Of a stretch of DNA of 15,679 bases, positions 14,227 through 15,679 are shown piece after piece. A program made the position numbers and the translations under genes. Source of the DNA: Bacteroidia bacterium (lineage in GTDB: Bacteria; Bacteroidota; Bacteroidia; Bacteroidales; Prolixibacteraceae); the NCBI GenBank assembly GCA_025358395.1, contig JANYJT010000019.1:1-15679 (forward strand). Reading direction: 5' to 3'. The notes beneath the pieces are model-generated. The model was not told the origin of the DNA and ran no database searches. It saw nothing but the letters and a program-made list of their open reading frames with translations. Every line of letters begins with the position of its first letter. The first letter of the stretch is position 1.

Positions 14227-14715
14227 TTATTTTATTTCTGCTTGAACCACCGGACCCGGAAAGGCAATCTCGTCGCTGACGATAAAGGCGTTCGCGAAAC
14301 CGGCCGTTAAACTCTTTAATACTTTTAATGCGTCACTTTTGTTTCTGAAATCGCCGGCTCTAACGATAAAATCGGGCGATTTAAAGATCAGATACACCCT
14401 GATATCGGGATGCAGGTAATTGAAATCGGCCCTCACTTTTTCGGCATGAGCCCTGGCCTGCACGCCCGAACCGAAATAGAGCTGAAGCCGGTATCCCGGG
14501 AAGGTTCCGGTTTTTCTGTTTTGATCGTACTGTTGCCTGAGCAGGTCGGAGATTTCACTGCTGGCCTCTACATTCAATCGCTGCCAGATAAATGAACCAT
14601 CAGTGATGTGCGGTGAAGGGGCAGCCGGTCTGGCCGTTTGGGCACCTGCCGTGATGCTGAAAAGCGTCATGGAAAGCCATACCAGAAAAAATGATGTCCG
14701 TCGCAAAGTAATCAT
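14227..14715 (-). CDS. Secreted SPOR-domain protein
   Basis: A 162-residue exported protein from the ATG at 14715 (MITLRRTSFFLVWLSMTLF). It has a signal peptide ending near AGAQ, a short Pro/Ala linker and a C-terminal SPOR domain (about residues 75-155) with GYRLQLYFGSG, VYLIFKSPDFIVRAGDFRN and a final FIVSDEI strand. SPOR domains bind glycan strands lacking stem peptides, so it probably acts in the periplasm or outer envelope at division sites. An in-frame TTG at 14736 would add seven residues, but it falls inside the probable -7 box and is rejected. It is the first gene of an operon with the PurF-like enzyme, a combination with no obvious functional link. Confidence 0.85.
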   Translation of the reverse strand: MITLRRTSFFLVWLSMTLFSITAGAQTARPAAPSPHITDGSFIWQRLNVEASSEISDLLRQQYDQNRKTGTFPGYRLQLYFGSGVQARAHAEKVRADFNYLHPDIRVYLIFKSPDFIVRAGDFRNKSDALKVLKSLTAGFANAFIVSDEIAFPGPVVQAEIK

Positions 14716-14733
14716 AGGGCGGATAATTTGCTG

Positions 14734-14741
14734 CAAAGATA
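14734..14741 (-). promoter_or_regulatory. -7 promoter element of the SPOR-purF-like operon
   Basis: On the minus strand TATCTTTG matches the TAnnTTTG consensus perfectly. It lies 18 bp before the ATG at 14715 and 22 bp after the stop of the upstream toxin gene, so the operon can be transcribed independently of the toxin-antitoxin pair. Confidence 0.6.
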
Positions 14742-14763
14742 AGGAAAAACGTTTGGGGAAAAA

Positions 14764-15057
14764 TCATATTTTAAAATCTTCCGGATTTTGTCTGCAGTCC
14801 CAAATCAATAGAACAACGATCTCTCTCACTGTTATTTCATAGAATATCAGATATTCTTTCAAAACCTTAACCCTTACATTTTCCTTATCTGTCCTACGTC
14901 CAATGAAAGGATGTCTGCAGATTAACAACAGTGATTCCTTCAATAAGTCGTTTAATTTTTGGCTGTAATTGGTTGATTGATTGTGCTTATTCCAATAGGA
15001 TAAAACTGCGAATCTATCAGCTTGTGCTCTTATAGTCCAAACTATTTTCCTAGCCAT
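14764..15057 (-). CDS. RelE/ParE-superfamily toxin
   Basis: A 97-residue basic protein with the RelE/ParE fold signature. It has an N-terminal strand KIVWTIRAQ followed by helices, then HPFIGRRTDKENVRVKVLKE in the middle (49-68) and the final strands YLIFYEI and EIVVLLIWDCRQNPEDF. The family acts on mRNA at the ribosome (RelE) or on gyrase (ParE); the sequence alone does not decide which. The ATG at 15057 lies inside the antitoxin frame, overlapping by 16 bp, so the pair is co-translated. No nonsense codon or frameshift is seen, in contrast to the toxin at 10386. It is more AT-rich than the neighbouring core genes, consistent with acquisition. Confidence 0.8.
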   Translation of the reverse strand: MARKIVWTIRAQADRFAVLSYWNKHNQSTNYSQKLNDLLKESLLLICRHPFIGRRTDKENVRVKVLKEYLIFYEITVREIVVLLIWDCRQNPEDFKI

Positions 15058-15278
15058 TCGTCAATTTCTTTGTCTGCCTTATCACTCTTCAGAAATTGAC
15101 CATTTTTAAAATGATTTTGAGCTTCTTCAATTGCGATAAATTGTTCATCAGAGAGTTTATAGATGCTATTGACAGCTTCCTCATTGGCAATTAAGCGATA
15201 CATCTCTTCCAATAGTTCATTGTTTTCCGTTTCATTTATTTTACCAATTAGCCTCTTTCTTAACTCAATTACTGTCAT
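15042..15278 (-). CDS. Antitoxin partner of the RelE/ParE toxin
   Basis: A 78-residue acidic protein (MTVIELRKRLIGKINETENN) with two helical segments and a C-terminal tail ending in KSDKADKEIDEWLGK. This build is common in Bacteroidota antitoxins encoded just before RelE/ParE toxins. Its last 16 bp overlap the toxin gene. A possible -7 box CATATTTG (15348-15341) on the minus strand has one mismatch to the consensus and would leave a leader of about 55 bases. The antitoxin family is not certain; the call rests on size, the stop-start overlap and the partner. Confidence 0.75.
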   Translation of the reverse strand: MTVIELRKRLIGKINETENNELLEEMYRLIANEEAVNSIYKLSDEQFIAIEEAQNHFKNGQFLKSDKADKEIDEWLGK

Positions 15279-15449
15279 GATGTCCGTTTTTTAAAAATTA
15301 AGAATTCCATTACGGTCTGTGAATAACACCAAATGCAACGCAAATATGAGTAAAAAGTTGATGTCATTAGTAATTACCACCTTAAATATACTGAAAAATG
15401 CCCAGAAATCAACCCCTTTAATCTGATTTTAAATTGGAAGAATTGATTT

Positions 15450-15457
15450 TAACTTTG
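15450..15457 (+). promoter_or_regulatory. -7 promoter element of miaB
   Basis: TAACTTTG matches the TAnnTTTG consensus perfectly and lies 43 bp before the miaB ATG. A T-rich TTTT at 15427-15430 sits exactly 19 bp upstream as a possible -33 element. The rest of the 15279-15499 divergent spacer shows nothing else convincing. Confidence 0.55.
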
Positions 15458-15499
15458 CAGGCTGTCAGCTTTTTCGAAAGTTGATGTAATTCTAAAACA

Positions 15500-15679
15500 A
15501 TGACGCTAAAAAAATTATATATCGAGACCTACGGATGTCAAATGAATGTGGCCGACAGCGAAGTGGTTGCTTCGGTGATGGCCGACCGCGGTTTCGTTGT
15601 CACCGACCAATATGCAGACGCGGATGCCATTTTTGTCAACACCTGTTCCGTACGCGACAATGCCGAAAAAAAGATCTGG
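15500..15679 (+). CDS. miaB: MiaB, tRNA-2-methylthio-N6-dimethylallyladenosine synthase, 3' end beyond window
   Basis: The first 60 codons of a radical-SAM methylthiotransferase that adds the 2-methylthio group to i6A37 in tRNAs reading U-starting codons. The N-terminal MTTase domain starts MTLKKLYIETYGCQMN, then VADSEVVASVMADRG and ADAIFVNTCSVRDNAEKKIW. The cysteines of YGCQMN (C13) and NTCSVR are two of the three ligands of the auxiliary [4Fe-4S] cluster. NTCSVRDNAE distinguishes MiaB from RimO and MtaB. The start follows a perfect -7 promoter box by 43 bp. Confidence 0.95.
   Translation, partial: MTLKKLYIETYGCQMNVADSEVVASVMADRGFVVTDQYADADAIFVNTCSVRDNAEKKIW

Noticed and set aside
14716..14736. 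TTG start adding seven residues to the SPOR protein
   Set aside because: It lies inside a perfect -7 promoter box, so it would not be transcribed; the ATG at 14715 gives a normal signal peptide.

Overview
The window looks like chromosome from a member of the Bacteroidota, probably a Bacteroidales-like lineage, although the order cannot be fixed from sequence alone. The evidence is a compact dcw (division and cell wall) cluster without murF between murE and mraY, an FtsL-like protein of the Bacteroidota type, an enlarged MraY, the long 633-residue amidophosphoribosyltransferase paralogue, and repeated -7 promoter boxes of the form TAnnTTTG.

Layout. Positions 1-8960 (minus strand) hold mraZ, rsmH, ftsL-like, ftsI/pbp with a PASTA domain, murE, mraY, murD and the first 304 codons of ftsW, which runs off the left edge. 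Gene spacing is 18 bp or less, with 1-bp TGATG and TAATG overlaps, except for a 120-bp spacer between murD and ftsW that carries 7-bp tandem repeats and hairpins. Upstream of mraZ, four 10-bp direct repeats at 9001-9040 overlap the probable promoter and form a very good candidate for the MraZ autoregulatory operator.

Positions 9213-10019 (plus) encode a PlsC-like acyltransferase and 11358-12329 (plus) a GNAT/OlsB-like N-acyltransferase. These are the two enzyme types of bacterial glycine (serine-glycine) lipid synthesis, GlsA and GlsB. Between them lies an accessory island of about 1.3 kb in decay: an intact small antitoxin, a YoeB-type toxin truncated by an in-frame amber codon just before its catalytic C-terminus, a bidirectional terminator, a second related antitoxin gene broken by an opal codon, and the frameshifted C-terminus of a tyrosine recombinase.

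Positions 12323-14715 (minus) hold an operon of a secreted SPOR-domain protein and the PurF-like enzyme. This is followed by an apparently intact RelE/ParE-type toxin-antitoxin pair (14764-15278, minus) and the first 60 codons of miaB (15500 to the right edge, plus).

The dcw genes act together: MurE, MurD and MraY make lipid I precursors, while FtsW, FtsI and FtsL form the septal synthase complex under probable MraZ control. The acyltransferase pair probably makes membrane aminolipids. No rRNA, tRNA, CRISPR array or intact transposase was seen.
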